In this document: one piece after another, positions 57,101 through 62,162 of the stretch
How the letters are laid out: every line of letters starts with the position of its first letter
Position numbering within the stretch: position 1 is the stretch's first letter
Assembly: GCA_021108375.1 (NCBI GenBank)
Contig: JAIORA010000002.1
Coordinates: 62,001 to 126,000, forward strand
Source: Anaerohalosphaeraceae bacterium
Lineage (GTDB): Bacteria; Planctomycetota; Phycisphaerae; Sedimentisphaerales; UBA12454
Length of the DNA: 64,000 nucleotides
Direction: 5' to 3'
Made by a program: the position numbers and the translations under genes
The notes under the pieces: model-generated
Database searches by the model: none
Told to the model about the DNA's origin: nothing
Seen by the model: the letters and a program-made list of their open reading frames with translations, nothing else

Positions 57101-57339
57101 CGGGTACCTGGTATCACACAATGACAGCTGTTGTCGCCGAGGACACCAACACCGGAGGAAATAACCCGTGCGAGTACTACTTTGAATGCGTCGGCTTCTC
57201 CGACAGCGGCTGGACAACCAGTCCAACGTGGACATATCACGTCGGAGGCGCTGCAAACCATAGAACCTATCGTGTGCGAACCAGAGACTCTATAGGCAAC
57301 ACGGGTGGTTGGTCAATATATCGTCACACCTCTGATTAA
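42163..57339 (+). CDS. Giant secreted multi-beta-helix protein with embedded pro-subtilase
   Basis: About 5058 residues from the ATG at 42163 (GGAG 5-8 nt upstream; signal peptide KKYSAILIIVLSLYSFAGA). Five super-modules start near residues 24, 797, 1847, 3207 and 4020. Each opens with a cap such as VPADYPNIQAAVNAASDG, continues as right-handed parallel beta-helix coils (repeated GGAI-x-NC strands), and closes with VDMGYHY or LDMGYHY near 335, 1759, 3088, 3934 and 4674. InlB-type repeats link modules (five after the first, one after each of the next three). Module 3 contains an I9-like propeptide (about 2570-2675) and a subtilase with Asp2699, His2739, Asn2849 and Ser2933 (GTSSACP). Gly-Gly-X loops occur in modules 2, 3 and 4, with a shorter Gly-rich stretch in module 5. 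After residue 4690 come a dockerin-like pair (DYNYDGIVDMQDL) and three PPEPN-MTWA domains. Inference: extracellular adhesin or matrix protein. Confidence 0.9.
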   Translation: MMKKYSAILIIVLSLYSFAGAATFNVPADYPNIQAAVNAASDGNEVIVADDPTPYTGVGNRDIDFGGKLITVRSASDNPSACIIDCQGLGRGFLFQTGETGAAVVRGFTIKNGDEYYGGAIECDGASPEINNCIITNNTASYGGAIDCFEASPAIINCVIINNTSDNDGGAIECGSDASPEIRNCLIANNTSTLYGGAIDCYDASSPVITNCTIVNNSGTSNRGGVYTFDSSSPVIRNSILWGNGDDIDGASAEYSCIQDGDAGTGNISTDPMFRAGPLGDYYLRQITGGQLADSVAVDGGGDDATVIFGAGHSYTTATNNTLDDPTGGTVDMGYHYPDSGAAAQHNLTTVVDPNGNFGTLDPNNPAPGVAYDEFNEVLLTASPDAGFTVASWNGTDDDGSVALTNVVTIDGDKTVTVKFLGLTMHKLLTGVNGTNGTVLPDNSGNNFYPEYSQVDITATPDAGYVVNQWYDGNTATFNINDPCTYTVTAGPNEIYTTIMDANTTVLAEFVEDPCSYRFEARVVGGNGTVSPKRQSYPQNIVVPVDATPDAHYHVKEWTVNGTPLTLTGTTIFVTMTSDKSVTVEFEEDPTFAIITSSFDISHPNLSDPNAGNDPNVYDPNYSVYYNLEIDANIANDPNVGYIEPNYPAGGTIYQNETGIFTAHPAIGYKIYSWFDANTNANAFDPCDPNTYHLIYTDSVTHNVVMDANKAVKAFFQPTPIYTLTTDTFGGVTVAPDYQAGEDFAEGTVVTLTATIPAGDDVIVWSGTDNDGSIQLTNTVTMDSNKSVTVGVRTPITLHVPGQYPSIGEAVDAAQGGDTIIVSERAGDPYNENGIDLDGKEITIAGEHPDDPCCVAATVIDCQGLDAAFILKKGQGRDTVIDGLTIINGGGAQDPDNPTTNRYGGAIACFEGSAPIISNCVFRNCVAQGQNGSNGDHEYDDIGDYDDLPDQIDANEPDANFPDGQAGISGIDGADGQNGADGEDGGDGGDAYGGALYFSLSGNPKILNCKMINCSAAGGNGGWGGDGQNGQNGQTGQAGQTGQEGMEGDPNMPGGTGGTGGDGGTGGDGGDGGEGGKGGDGGEAIGGAIYFAGNSNIDMEYCEFIECSTTPGIGNYAGNAGNAGNAGDSGEGGTGGEGGDNSEPNGIDGIDGADGISGLAGDGGDGGRGGDGGVNGQLSHAGAVFFGDTCNTTMLETLFEGNFTVTDMLPFRCDAGNGGNGGDGGSDPNDIGGNGGEGGDGGTPGNSGDNKEIGEGGNGGDGGTGGGDFGAGGDGGDATNGDTGGTIGGEGGEGNPDGVDGTDYSESDGISPWITMTAIAGGNYYSHDCTVTMTNCTFKGNHTEDTWTNTNSSGGAEYYEENCTLTIDGCKFVDNYVGSWGHGGGQCLAVWGYGLSITDSQYLDNQCVGSGGGVYVGWGVNIDINRTTFSDNIAGFSKNGYQNYSYGGGICWNNSGFSGTVNINDSEFTNNYAAFGGGMYWYSDTNMTTNVRRCFFADNSANHGGGIYFSLGDPNISDCTFKRNHAEGLWVWMDNWYFEDFYGGGGAIMAFSTDAVIKDCSISENTTSGSGGGVYLGGGANYPSLNNCLITDNVATLDGGGVITYWYVESTIRNCTIVGNSAYDVMDENYGKGGGLSCSYESQTTLIDSIVWGNLAVAGDQIAVGSDSDPYYIQRPATLTVSYSDIEGWTNPDSIYVEPGRTLTDAGGVISVDPNFIEPYYLAFDSNAVDAGSQSATAAGLDTYTTHIDNTPDANTVDMGYHYGLGQFSLVIIGNGSVTVDPNNFDPGTGLYSGSMFTLTAVPDYGYRVKSWDGAEEAPAWNTNINTVVVNGIKIVTVEFEVAHNNTIDVFGDVMGIQKAIDDAVDGDTIKIHPGTYVGTGFYVDKNITIVGDPENPETVVIDCNDESPDSRGFVLVGDNTHSVELNGLTIINSIVWVGNVHQPDDPGEDGWPNEENRDNGAADLFGGAIRILGNHTVANCIIRNCSVTAGHASDGVAGGDPEDGELHDGGDGGFGGNAGGAGICVFWGEPNIINCTVEDCVAIGGNAGDGAIGWTFPDPPTHPSGISGNGGGGGNVYGAGVYVRNGSPTFENLTVNNCLAIAGNAGDGSDGAPNAKGGDGGLPGQIRGGGVYCAVNSMPEFIDCDIENCTALGGFAGDGGDGGEMESAEIEGGYGGLTTEAGAEQGEIWRHSGNGSGVYCDEWSRATFTNCSFVDNIGYGGISGLGGRNTVSNWQWQPRKNFIMPVHGGGVYCSENSSVTFDQCHIENNRTAFLYDYASPDFSDFQGLVCPAILPDYNDAVSSYDGELIGRGGGAYLLETASTTITDCNFVGNSSPVGGGIYAFDSGINIADSNIMENIAYSGGGALIEDSVADINNTIFQNNAAGTQGGDAEYLGNVDFGTGGGLYSISTELNFVNSTITENYAKLYGGGVVIDGDLPMAGWPIVKNCLITSNKAVEAGGGIASIYFAEPIIANCTIAENRVSDANGLGGGLFGSYGSDTFVVDSIIWGNSGVDGGQIALSKGGPGTNYPANAVVIYNDIDLRTVVPFEFESTSGSSGGSGTGLLVNGQTIQNHIDANGVANVIVTLVDSEMAGSTNWNSSASVAALQGDVALIQQQVLSTLDAGEFALRQQLQNTPIVSGSISQSGLDKLVANPAVAHIEPVKQVHPALAQGIPLMQALSARQQFNGSGTSVAIVDTGIDYTHPMLGGGGFPNAKVIGGYDTGENDTDPMPLSQAHGTNCAGIAAGDLGTVGDYIGGVAHSARLYALKANPDGMGYFFTDAIIAAWDWCISHKNDDSANPILVISNSLGGGKYYSAEEADDDNPATFAAASRANDAGITVVAASGNDGYTDGISAPAAMSNIISVGAVYDGVFLSGACGIMTRPDDVTCYSNTADFLDILAPSENAYTTDIVGAGGYGSGDYYAYFNGTSSACPYAAGAIAALQNAAIESKGAALSPEEIRTTLTTTGDPVTDTKVNITKPRVNLGAAIAMLSEAVPIYLEEGCTIYGVEPNTADPNEAWMVSADSNNIDDDPNFVYGYYLSHIAANQEIDSNAIDAGSDLATALAMHIYTTRTDGVNDVNTVDMGYHYLAAYPSYILTLEVNQPGLPNDVNYYGHIEFDWNDVNTTAATPYSIYKGTPVKIEAVPDANYRVAKWFIELPDPNYDDPNQTFTTTIETRERYREIVMTSDIAITVEFEFYEPRHLFVPDEYATIQEAVDAAEPGDTIYVYRKDNGDPHYITGADGIDLQGKGITVRSEDPNDANIVAQTVIDCQNNSRAFIFRNEEDANTIIDGLTIINGSASGGIGYPGGTGPWDPCDPNTRYDGGDAAGDGYGGAMYFDANTSPIVRRCTITNCQATGGIGGDGIKGFSVDADDGADRAGRGGHGGNGSGSGYGGAFYCDANSHPTIDFCFIENCKALGGIGGDGGDGGNGLDDKIGGDGGNGGNGNGNGAGGVVYCEEDAAPKFIDCNFPENNASQGVGGTGGSTGAGTIPDDPDIRLPHNGYNGSSNGSGVGGAGYYTEATIADFNSCQFISNSSTSDGSTIHNDGGGALYFEPNCVSVELISCDLYGNMATGGDGGAIKCKAKNTIKLTGCYFGGNNSDGDGGAICVGDTEDANTVFLEFTDCAITDNTATAFGGGIYATSFDADMIDCYVNRNTATSGGGMYLTTQVDASTESELEFVRGTIMQNNATGDYANGGGAYIVNLPATIVNVWVKGNSSFYAGGGIMFRGTKTSETEIYNCLFTENTATTRGGGLLVSINSSPEITSCTFVKNGVAVSGMGGAILCINNSSPIIANCIFAESGQVAVREGSADSVVDMSYCMFAKNINGDYYEFDSGRTYKTYGSTDPNELAALNAATGGNHRIGLNTTSDFTKGTLGDYYLVQAMSLAVNNGSGDANDANLPITGETMADYTTNPNDVFVADSGLLDMGYHYPNPNTLVEYTLTTIVDGGNGDIIPATDQHYAGTTVELTAVPRTGWRVNKWSGTDDDTKTEVTNYITIIGDRTVSVSYELPDVLYVPSEYTAIQYAINDAKSGDKIVMAPGIYPEPDVNYDYGAIIINGKNIVITSSNPDDPCIVAATVFTESRWYINNVDRTMVIDGITIRDAHYHGGNCDCPPRCAKGPTGDGNNGGSLMGGAIILINASPTIRNTRIVDCSAGGGNAAPACDEWGDGGWGGYARGGAVGISLGSDPLFANCEFIDCYVRGGDGGNARENKGHGGSWGDPNDDVWHTWDWAPAGGYEEYWYYSGYGGAVYCMPGTKPLFENCLFQGNRAYGGVCGNSHTAAWPWPQFNYVIDAFGGAIFAGAGSEPNFVNCSFIDNEADTRGQIDGGLDPNEPNSTEFTLPDAVISYGGAVAAEIGAKPKFTNCDFSENIACSGGSMYLEGADAMIDNCTFEEGWSMLGGGLCMIDSNSIISQSRISSNTAINPTGQGGGIYSVSSGIQFIDSQLNSNIATISGGGAYFGGEREPNMFNCLVVDNSANRDGGGVSANWHSQLLISNCTIADNTVSGINFDAGYGGGLSAAYYAYVDVINSIIWSNTASYGLSISIGSVYDPNAKPMAEVKVRYSDIRGGEANVFVDTPHEAVLDWNDIGEPNTNLLGTALDDPNFVVGPLGGLLESYYLSQLDTGDPSQTVDSPAVNRGSADAVDVDMYRHTTRTDHMLDAGTVDMGYHYVLDTFSNGIRCDYNYDGIVDMQDLTLFLLYWLQDDCQFPGWCHDRDLTTDGEVDMEDYSVFASHYGGTEDVPPEPNSMTWAVTPHSAGDAGITMTATTAVDDFSPPVEYYFRCDYNPNGDGSDRDWGEDSSYSDEGLTEDVAYGYKVRARDSRGNETDWSVIGYAVPGEDVTPPEPNVMTWALVPYATSPNSVSMTATTASDGSGVEYRFYETSGEPNGTTSDWQDSSIFDDFGLDPCTTYSYYVVARDKSSNHNQTAPSTTESVTTSSEANDPNVTDVYPPEPNPSQWATYPYAYEEFGTGTWYHTMTAVVAEDTNTGGNNPCEYYFECVGFSDSGWTTSPTWTYHVGGAANHRTYRVRTRDSIGNTGGWSIYRHTSD

Positions 57340-57361
57340 CAGATTTTAACAGAACACTTTC

Positions 57362-57401
57362 AGGCCTCTGTGGTTTTTATAACCGCAGGGGCCTTTTTTT
57401 T
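57362..57401 (+). terminator. Rho-independent terminator of the giant gene
   Basis: AGGCC-T-CTG-T-GGTT and AACC-G-CAG-G-GGCC form a strong stem around TTTAT, followed by eight T residues. It begins 22 nt after the stop codon. Confidence 0.92.
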
Positions 57402-57419
57402 AAAAATGAGCTTGCTGCG

Positions 57420-58090
57420 ACAAAGAGTAATTTTGAGTTTTGAGTCCTTAGTTTTGAGTTGAGGAATCCCGATGAATCGGGATGGATTATTTCACCACGG
57501 AGGACACAAAGAGCACAGAGTTTTTATTAGCCACTAATACCAAGTACGAATAATAAATGCGCACACACGTCATTCCGAGCGTAGTCGAGGAATCTAAAAA
57601 CGACAGATTTCTCCGCTCCATTCACTTCGCTCGTTCCGGTTGAAATGACAATGGCGCACTTAATAATCGGAATTGGTATTAGACACGGGTTAACACAGAT
57701 TTAAAAAATTCAAAAGAATGGATTCCCGCTTTCGCGGGAATGACAAAGTCCCGTGCAAACGGTTAATTTAAAAGAAGATTGCTGCGACAAAGAGTAACTT
57801 TGAATTTTGAGTCCTTAGTTTTGAGTTAAGGAATCCGCTAACGGCGGATGGATTTTTAATAAAAAACAAGGCCTCGCAATGACAAAAAATATTCCGGCCG
57901 CTCCCGCGGCTCGGCTACTAAGCGATGCGGGCGGGTTATTAAAATTCGCAAGCACGAACCCCCTGATGAATCAGGGGGCTAAACGGCGGTGGGTAAGGGA
58001 CAGAAAAATATGCAGCAACCCGCAGGGCAAGACCCATTCGGCTTCGCTCAGGGCAGACTCCACGGGCTAATGGCGATGACAACAGCGCAT
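57420..58090. repeat. Repeat block between the giant gene and recO
   Basis: Most units here are in the opposite orientation to those elsewhere. There are two copies of TTTTGAGTCCTTAGTTTTGAG (57433, 57807), CACACGTCATTCCGAGCGTAG with a long following unit (57555-57655), and a perfect ATTCCCGC-TTTC-GCGGGAAT hairpin (57722-57741). A CCGGCCGC-TCCC-GCGGCTCGGC hairpin (about 57893-57915), and two inverted TTAGCC units (CCCCCTGAT/ATCAGGGGG at about 57958; a degenerate one at 58018-58075) complete the block. No gene is visible. Confidence 0.82.
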
Positions 58091-58097
58091 TTAGAGC

Positions 58098-58844
58098 CTA
58101 TCTTTTAAAAATTCTTAAAACCATATCAGCCATCTTCAATCGCCTTGAAGTTATTGATGTTATATGCGATATTAAGAGCCGCTCTATCGCCAGCAAAGAA
58201 GTTTTATCAGCGTTCAACATTTTTTTTCTATCGCTCAAGCAATCGGCTACAGTTTTGCTAAGCTCTATCTTATCCGCAAAATTGCCCTGGCAATCTCTGC
58301 ACACAAGGCCTGATGCGGTACTACTGAAAAAACACCTTTGCCATAACGGGCCATAATGCGATTTGCAGTTTACGCAGAAATCCAGCACAGGTTCGCCACC
58401 TGTTTCCTTTAAGAGGAAAAGCTGGAAGCTGAGCAGCGTCAAAAGAATTTGTCTTTCATCGGCACACCGCTCCATCTCCTGCATAAATTCGAGCATTCCC
58501 ATATAAAGCCTCTGATGAATATCGTGCTCAATCGTAAGGATGTTCAGAATTTCAGCGGCCAGCAATACGCTGTTGAGAGCCGGCAGGCTTTTTCGCAGGC
58601 TAACAGGATAAAAAATCTGCTCAAACTCGGTTAGAGTCCAAAGCCTGTCATCGGCTCCGGGCATTATTACCATCTCTCCGGCGGTAAGAATCTCCAGGGG
58701 TCCCGCGAACTTATTTTTTGGTCTTCTTGAACCCTTGGCGATTGCGGAAACCTTGCCGTTAAGCTCAGTAAAGAACGTCAAAATCTGAGAGGTTTCCGAA
58801 TAGTTTACATTGCGAAGCACTATGCCTTTATCTTTTGTCAGCAT
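58098..58844 (-). CDS. recO: DNA repair protein RecO
   Basis: RecO helps load RecA on SSB-coated single-stranded DNA with RecR. The 248-residue protein has an N-terminal OB-fold (KDKGIVLRNVNYSETSQIL, FTELNGKVSAIAKGSRRPKN), a helical middle and a zinc site of the form CVNC ... CRDC about 25 residues apart. Length is normal. It starts 2 nt after the stop of the CorC-like gene and is the last gene of the cdsA-phoH-HD-ybeY-corC-recO run. ybeY, phoH, corC and recO are neighbours in many bacteria. Confidence 0.94.
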   Translation of the reverse strand: MLTKDKGIVLRNVNYSETSQILTFFTELNGKVSAIAKGSRRPKNKFAGPLEILTAGEMVIMPGADDRLWTLTEFEQIFYPVSLRKSLPALNSVLLAAEILNILTIEHDIHQRLYMGMLEFMQEMERCADERQILLTLLSFQLFLLKETGGEPVLDFCVNCKSHYGPLWQRCFFSSTASGLVCRDCQGNFADKIELSKTVADCLSDRKKMLNADKTSLLAIERLLISHITSITSRRLKMADMVLRIFKR

Positions 58845-58846
58845 AA

Positions 58847-60130
58847 TCAGCTACCAGTGTCCTTTTCGGAAATTTTCTGTATTTTCAAGCGGTCTATCCT
58901 TCTAGCCTCGGCAGCGGTAACGGTAAACCTCAAACCGTTATAGTCGAAAGTATGGCCCTTGCCGGGAATGTAGCCGAGATGTGAGAAAACAAACCCGCCA
59001 ACAGTGTCGTAATCCTCTTCTTCGGGCAACTCGATTTCAAACTCTTCGTTAAGGTCATCTATGTACATTCTCGCGTCAATTTCAACAGTCGTTTCGTTTA
59101 TTCTTTTCAGACTGTCCGGCGGCATCTGCTCGTATTCATCGGTTATTTCGCCAACAACTTCTTCGAGAATATCTTCTATCGTTACTATTCCGGCAGTACC
59201 GCCATATTCGTCAAGCACAATGGCAATATGAAGTTTTCGCTCCTGAAATTCTTTCAAAAGCTGCCGAAGCGATTTTGTCTCCGGCACAAAATACGCATCC
59301 CGCAGACATTTGCGAAGGTTAAATTCAGAAAAGTCCTTGCCAATCATACTTAAAAGGTCTTTGGCGTAAACAAGCCCTATTATACTATCGATATTGCCTT
59401 CGTAAACCGGGAGCCTCGAATGCCCCTCCGATATAACCTGCTCAAGGACCTTCTCTATATCGTCCTCAGCCATTATGGCAACTATATCAGTTCTCGGAGT
59501 CATTATTTCTTCTGCCGTGGTGTCGTTAAGCTCGAGAACGTGCTCAATCATTTCCTGCTCAACCGCATCAACAACGCCTTCGGCTTTGCCCTGCTCGACA
59601 ACACTGAGAAACTCTTCCTGCTTTTCCTCCTGTGCTTCTTCGGCGGTAGTCTCGGCAATGCCGGCAAGCCTGCGGACAATCAAATCGTGCAGTTTCAAAA
59701 CCGCAAGCACCGGAAAAAGAATGTATGTCAGGAAGTGCAAAAAGCCATAAGTACGACTAAGAATAAATTCGCCGGTGTACCTTGCCCAGGCATAAGGTAT
59801 TACAATTTGAAAAACGATGAGCAGCAGTGAGCCGATTATAAATGCTGATACCAACCACAGCAGCATAGTACCGCAGAACGGCCTCATAAGAACGAAAATC
59901 ATCAACACCATCGCTACGCCGGAAATTATCCTCAGAAATGAACACGCCCAGAATATCTTTTCGGCCTCGGCAACAAATTTCTCGGTTAATTCCTCTTTTT
60001 TGCAATCCTTAAAGGCTTCCTGGATTTTCACCCTTGAAAAAATCTTCGCGGAAATCGAGATTAAAGAAAAGAACAACCCCGCCAACAAACAAATAACCAT
60101 CATCACGGCAGATAAGCCGACTTCGTCCAC
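58847..60130 (-). CDS. CorC/HlyC-family membrane protein with CBS domains
   Basis: The 427-residue protein belongs to the hemolysin C/CNNM family linked to magnesium and cobalt efflux or resistance. It has an N-terminal membrane part of about four hydrophobic helices (residues 5-155), a pair of CBS domains (about 195-315; VEQEMIEHVLELNDTTAEEI, MTPRTDIVAI, GHSRLPVYEGN and LDEYGGTAGIVTIEDILEE), and a C-terminal CorC_HlyC domain (about 335-420; YDTVGGFVFSHLGYIPGKG). The membrane domain is more divergent than in typical CNNM proteins. It lies between ybeY (25 nt upstream) and recO. Confidence 0.9.
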   Translation of the reverse strand: MDEVGLSAVMMVICLLAGLFFSLISISAKIFSRVKIQEAFKDCKKEELTEKFVAEAEKIFWACSFLRIISGVAMVLMIFVLMRPFCGTMLLWLVSAFIIGSLLLIVFQIVIPYAWARYTGEFILSRTYGFLHFLTYILFPVLAVLKLHDLIVRRLAGIAETTAEEAQEEKQEEFLSVVEQGKAEGVVDAVEQEMIEHVLELNDTTAEEIMTPRTDIVAIMAEDDIEKVLEQVISEGHSRLPVYEGNIDSIIGLVYAKDLLSMIGKDFSEFNLRKCLRDAYFVPETKSLRQLLKEFQERKLHIAIVLDEYGGTAGIVTIEDILEEVVGEITDEYEQMPPDSLKRINETTVEIDARMYIDDLNEEFEIELPEEEDYDTVGGFVFSHLGYIPGKGHTFDYNGLRFTVTAAEARRIDRLKIQKISEKDTGS

Positions 60131-60155
60131 TTTTTTTACCCTTTCAAAAAACCAT

Positions 60156-60632
60156 TTATTCCTGGCTGTAAACTATTCCGTAGCCAAATTCCTGTAGAAT
60201 CTCATCTTCTGTCCTGTGCATTTTTTCCGCATCGCTTAAAGCAATGTCGTCAAAGCCAAGATTATGCAAAAGCCCGTGCAGAGCATAAAGCGCAAGTTCA
60301 GCCTCTGGAGAGACCTGTCTTTGCCCGGCCTTTTCCTCGGCCAACTGAGCGTTTATGACAATATCAAAAAGCCGTTCCCGCGAATCATCGGAAAGGTCAA
60401 AACTTATAACATCAGTTATTTTTGAGCTGTTAAGGAATTGGCTGTGTATTTCGCATATACCGGAATTGTCAACTATCGCTATGTTAATTTGAGCCGCAAC
60501 CGTTCCGAAACGAAGGCAGGTTTGTCGCAGCATTTCGGCGAGTTTATCTTCGCTGAATTTTACACAGTCGCATTCGATACAAAACGCGACTTTGATTGGC
60601 CCTGAGTCGGGCTTTTCCGGCTCACTGGGCAT
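60156..60632 (-). CDS. ybeY: Endoribonuclease YbeY with altered zinc motif
   Basis: YbeY is a metal-dependent RNase needed for 16S rRNA maturation and ribosome quality control. From the ATG at 60630-60632 (AGGAGG about 11 nt upstream) it has 158 residues. ITDVISFDLSDD is the family strand before the active site, and the zinc motif reads HGLLHNLGFDD: His119 and His123 are present, but the third ligand, His in HGxLHxxGYDH of the family, is Asp129. Asp can bind zinc, so activity may be kept. A longer frame to 60728 overlaps the upstream HD gene and is rejected. The chosen start overlaps that gene by 11 nt, indicating coupling. Confidence 0.93.
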   Translation of the reverse strand: MPSEPEKPDSGPIKVAFCIECDCVKFSEDKLAEMLRQTCLRFGTVAAQINIAIVDNSGICEIHSQFLNSSKITDVISFDLSDDSRERLFDIVINAQLAEEKAGQRQVSPEAELALYALHGLLHNLGFDDIALSDAEKMHRTEDEILQEFGYGIVYSQE

Positions 60633-62139
60633 TTCCCTGAACCTCCTGCTGCTGTTTTTCGACAGGCTTTGGATATGCGATTCTTCCGTGATGATGTGCC
60701 GCAAGGCTCTTTGCGATGGAGGCTTCAATCCGGCTCAACTGCCTCAGTGTGAGTTCACATTCGTCAAACTGGCCGTCCTGCAATCTTTTCATCGCCATAT
60801 TATGAACAACAGTTTCTATCTTTGTCGGCGTAACTTCCGGCAAAGCTCTTACCGCCCCTTCAACCGCATCGGAAAGCATCACGATAGCGGCCTCTCTGCT
60901 CTGGGGTTTCGGCCCGGCATAACGGAATTCCGCCTCCGAGGGCGGAGCGGTTTTTCCATCGGCCTTTTTCTGCGCTTCGGCATAAAAATACTCAACCAGT
61001 GTAGTCCCGTGATGGGTTTCTATAAATTGCCTTATGACCGCCGGCAGCCTGTATTCGCGTGCCATCTCGATGCCGTCTTTTATATGCCCGACGATTATCA
61101 ACTGGCTCATAGCCGGCGAAAGCTGTTCGTGCCTGTTGGCCGAGCCCATCTGGTTTTCAACGAAGTAGCGAGGTTTGCCGATTTTTCCAATATCGTGATA
61201 GTAAGCACCCACCCTGCACAGCAGACCGTTAGCACCGATTGATTCTGCCGCCGATTCGGCTATCGAACCTATTAAAAGGCTATGGCTAAACGTGCCCGGT
61301 GCTTCCATCGCGAGCTTTTTCAGCAACGGCTGATTAGCATCGCTGTAATCCAGCAAGGTCATACTCGTGGCAATCCGAAAGACCTTTTCAATAACCGGCA
61401 GCAACGCCTGAATTATAATACCGACCAGTATAACAACAGCAGAGGCCTTGGTCGCGGCGATTAAAATCGCATTGCTGTAGCCCGTGCCAATCAGATTGGT
61501 CGCAAAGAATGTTACAAACACGGCAGCCGCAGCCAATGCACCGACCTCCAGGAGCTTTATCCTCGTTCTTATTTCACGAAGCGAAAAGCAACAAACGATT
61601 ACCCCGGAAGCCATCGTTAAAAACAGGCCGAAATCGGCGCCCTCGCCGTTACTGAAACAGGCCAGCGGCGCATAAAAAAGGCTCATCCCCAGCGCAAACC
61701 TCTGGTCGTAGGCAATTGTGAGAATTATGGCACAGGTGATAACAGTGGCAATCGTAAAATAAATACTGTTCGAAAAAAAAGAACCTATCTTCGCCAGAAT
61801 CAACAGCGTTGTAAACAAGCCTGCCAAAGCGATAGCCCTTACGTGCTTTTTGATTATGCGATTATTATAATGATGAACGTAAATCGCAATTCCGCCGCTG
61901 ATTAAAATTACGAGAACGCAAATCGCCAGTATCTCCGACCACGGCCGCCAGGTAATACTGTCCGGGTCAGTAGAAAGGCTCAGCAGAATAGAACTCAGCA
62001 AAGCAAAAACCACCAGTATAAGAATAGATACCGGCACGCCGCTATTGATAATATCACTGAAACGTCCGAAACGCTCGGTAGCGATATTTTCGCGGACCTG
62101 CTTACGCCGTTGGCTTATTTTTTTTCTCAGTATTCCCAT
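60622..62139 (-). CDS. Membrane HD-domain phosphohydrolase (PgpH-like)
   Basis: The 505-residue protein has six to seven transmembrane helices (about residues 35-265) and a cytoplasmic HD domain (about 285-480). HD-site motifs are TFSHSLLIGSIAESAA, AYYHDIGKIGKP with the His-Asp pair, QFIETHHGT and MLSDAVEGAVRAL. The HD domain matches the 7TM-HD proteins such as PgpH that hydrolyse cyclic di-AMP to pApA. The large extracellular 7TMR-HDED domain normally before the helices is absent. A cyclic di-AMP role is inferred from family. It lies between phoH and ybeY; the same order phoH-7TM HD-ybeY is common in other phyla. Confidence 0.9.
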   Translation of the reverse strand: MGILRKKISQRRKQVRENIATERFGRFSDIINSGVPVSILILVVFALLSSILLSLSTDPDSITWRPWSEILAICVLVILISGGIAIYVHHYNNRIIKKHVRAIALAGLFTTLLILAKIGSFFSNSIYFTIATVITCAIILTIAYDQRFALGMSLFYAPLACFSNGEGADFGLFLTMASGVIVCCFSLREIRTRIKLLEVGALAAAAVFVTFFATNLIGTGYSNAILIAATKASAVVILVGIIIQALLPVIEKVFRIATSMTLLDYSDANQPLLKKLAMEAPGTFSHSLLIGSIAESAAESIGANGLLCRVGAYYHDIGKIGKPRYFVENQMGSANRHEQLSPAMSQLIIVGHIKDGIEMAREYRLPAVIRQFIETHHGTTLVEYFYAEAQKKADGKTAPPSEAEFRYAGPKPQSREAAIVMLSDAVEGAVRALPEVTPTKIETVVHNMAMKRLQDGQFDECELTLRQLSRIEASIAKSLAAHHHGRIAYPKPVEKQQQEVQGNAQ

Positions 62140-62162
62140 TTAAAATTTTAAACCAAAAAACA

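Noticed and set aside
57879-58070. Short plus-strand frame before recO
   Set aside because: It consists entirely of inverted palindromic repeat units.
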